59,467 bases of DNA from CAZPDM01 sp964585305 (GTDB taxonomy: Bacteria > Planctomycetota > Uabimicrobiia > Uabimicrobiales > JABWCH01). The notes beneath the pieces were generated by a model. It did not search any database. It saw nothing but the letters and a program-made list of their open reading frames with translations, and had not been told where the DNA came from. Both the position numbers and the translations under genes were made by a program. Location of the stretch: the NCBI GenBank assembly GCA_964585305.1, contig CAZPDM010000019.1:1-59467 (forward strand). Reading direction: 5' to 3'. The number at the start of each line of letters is the position of its first letter. The stretch's first letter is position 1. Shown here one piece after another: positions 58,953-59,467 of the stretch.

Positions 58953-59467
58953 TTACCACCATTGCCAGTTGGGTAGATCCTGCTTTAAACCTTCGAATCG
59001 TTTCTTAGGGTTTTTCAAACGATCAAACCATCCGTGATGTGGAGACTCAACACCCCAGTAAAGTTTCAGCCCTGTCTCTTCCCATCTGTACTCGAGCGGC
59101 ATAAGAAAAAGCCCACCTACAAAAGGAGTGTTAGGATGCCCAGCAGCAATGACCTGATCTGCCGAATTTAAGGAGGTCTCTTCAATGTTGTCAAGTGTAA
59201 TGGCATGATGAACGTCATAGTGTGAGAATAATCGATCAAGCACAGCGTCAGAAAGTGCTGCACTTTGGGAGATTACCTGTATTTCTCCATCCCACTGCAT
59301 ACTACGATAAGTCCAGTTTGATGATCCGCAAAGGAAGTAATTGTCAATTACAGCAAGTTTTGAATGGATGCAGAGTGTGCGGAAATTAGGCCACCAAACT
59401 GTTGGGGAATTTGCTGCGTCTGGCTGTATCCACCCTATATGTTCAACTGGTGTGTAAAAGTGGAAGT
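58953..59467 (-). CDS. Phospholipase D-like protein, C-terminal fragment (runs off the window)
   Basis: The minus-strand frame is open from the window edge to a TAA at 58953, about 171 residues; the N-terminus lies beyond 59467. An HKD-type motif is present: CIHSKLAVIDNYFLCGSSNW (His, Lys, Asp and the GSSNW that follows), then MQWDGEIQV with the usual Glu. PLD-family enzymes transfer or hydrolyse phosphodiesters, for example cardiolipin synthase. One HKD half is visible; a second would be upstream. Base composition is near 48-50% G+C by eye against about a third elsewhere, so the region may be transferred DNA or a chimeric contig end. An ATG at 59300 is internal and not the start. Confidence 0.85.
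   Translation of the reverse strand, partial: FHFYTPVEHIGWIQPDAANSPTVWWPNFRTLCIHSKLAVIDNYFLCGSSNWTYRSMQWDGEIQVISQSAALSDAVLDRLFSHYDVHHAITLDNIEETSLNSADQVIAAGHPNTPFVGGLFLMPLEYRWEETGLKLYWGVESPHHGWFDRLKNPKKRFEGLKQDLPNWQWW

Overview
The window looks like chromosomal sequence from a low-GC (roughly one third G+C by eye) Gram-negative-type bacterium, most likely a planctomycete or PVC-group relative. The reasons are the many Hanks-type Ser/Thr kinase-like proteins with very large extra modules (formylglycine-generating-enzyme-like domain, FG-GAP/PQQ-like propeller, TPRs, Lys/Glu-rich tails), the many lipoproteins, an RND pump, and TPR/CsgG/BamE-like envelope proteins. The taxonomic placement is inference; no rRNA or tRNA gene was seen. 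There are two runs of exactly 100 N (14929-15028 and 18762-18861). The second interrupts a repeat-rich kinase gene.

Layout. 1-2699: end of an unidentified gene, a small lipoprotein, a GC-richer non-coding block, a 59-codon gene and a YWTD-propeller lipoprotein. 2763-4870 (minus): glycine cleavage genes gcvH and gcvPA with three hairpin repeats (called R1 here) between them. 5152-9937: lipoprotein, prepilin peptidase and a pseudokinase with a long low-complexity tail. 9938-11090: a MITE-like repeat (R2 copy A), a promoter, and rplU-rpmA with an unusual Cys-rich L27. 11222-14781: small membrane protein, SSS symporter and an NtrC-type regulator with an altered GAFTGA loop. 15029-17068: amidohydrolase missing its N-terminus in a gap, and a lipoprotein. 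17112-24077: R2 copy B, then a tight run of TPR lipoprotein, Ser/Thr kinase and subtilisin-like protease. 24149-28443: RND adaptor and pump. 28546-29937 (minus): aldo/keto-reductase lipoprotein. 30147-35321: giant kinase with an extracytoplasmic propeller and TPR tail. 35383-35532 (minus): 49-aa protein behind a structured leader. 35994-44305: SpoIID-like protein, glgC, a small protein, three R1 copies abutting sdaA, a patatin-like lipoprotein and glgX. 44339-46441 (minus): zinc-ribbon membrane protein. 46762-53667: CsgG/TPR lipoprotein, BamE-like lipoprotein, TPR protein and a kinase-like protein with HRN in place of HRD fused to an FGE-like domain. 54111-58799: a 1562-aa STAND-like ATPase whose predicted transcript starts at an R2 fragment. 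58953-59467 (minus): phospholipase-D-like fragment of clearly higher GC.

The recurring theme is phospho-signalling combined with envelope sensing: four kinase-like proteins, of which two lack catalytic residues, lie beside lipoproteins, a protease and TPR scaffolds. Glycine/serine metabolism (gcvH, gcvPA, sdaA) and glycogen metabolism (glgC, glgX) form the metabolic content. The most unusual non-coding features are R1 (seven palindromic units at three loci, each directly upstream of a start codon, two of these at glycine/serine genes) and R2 (a terminal-inverted-repeat element with internal stem-loops that can serve as a 5' leader).
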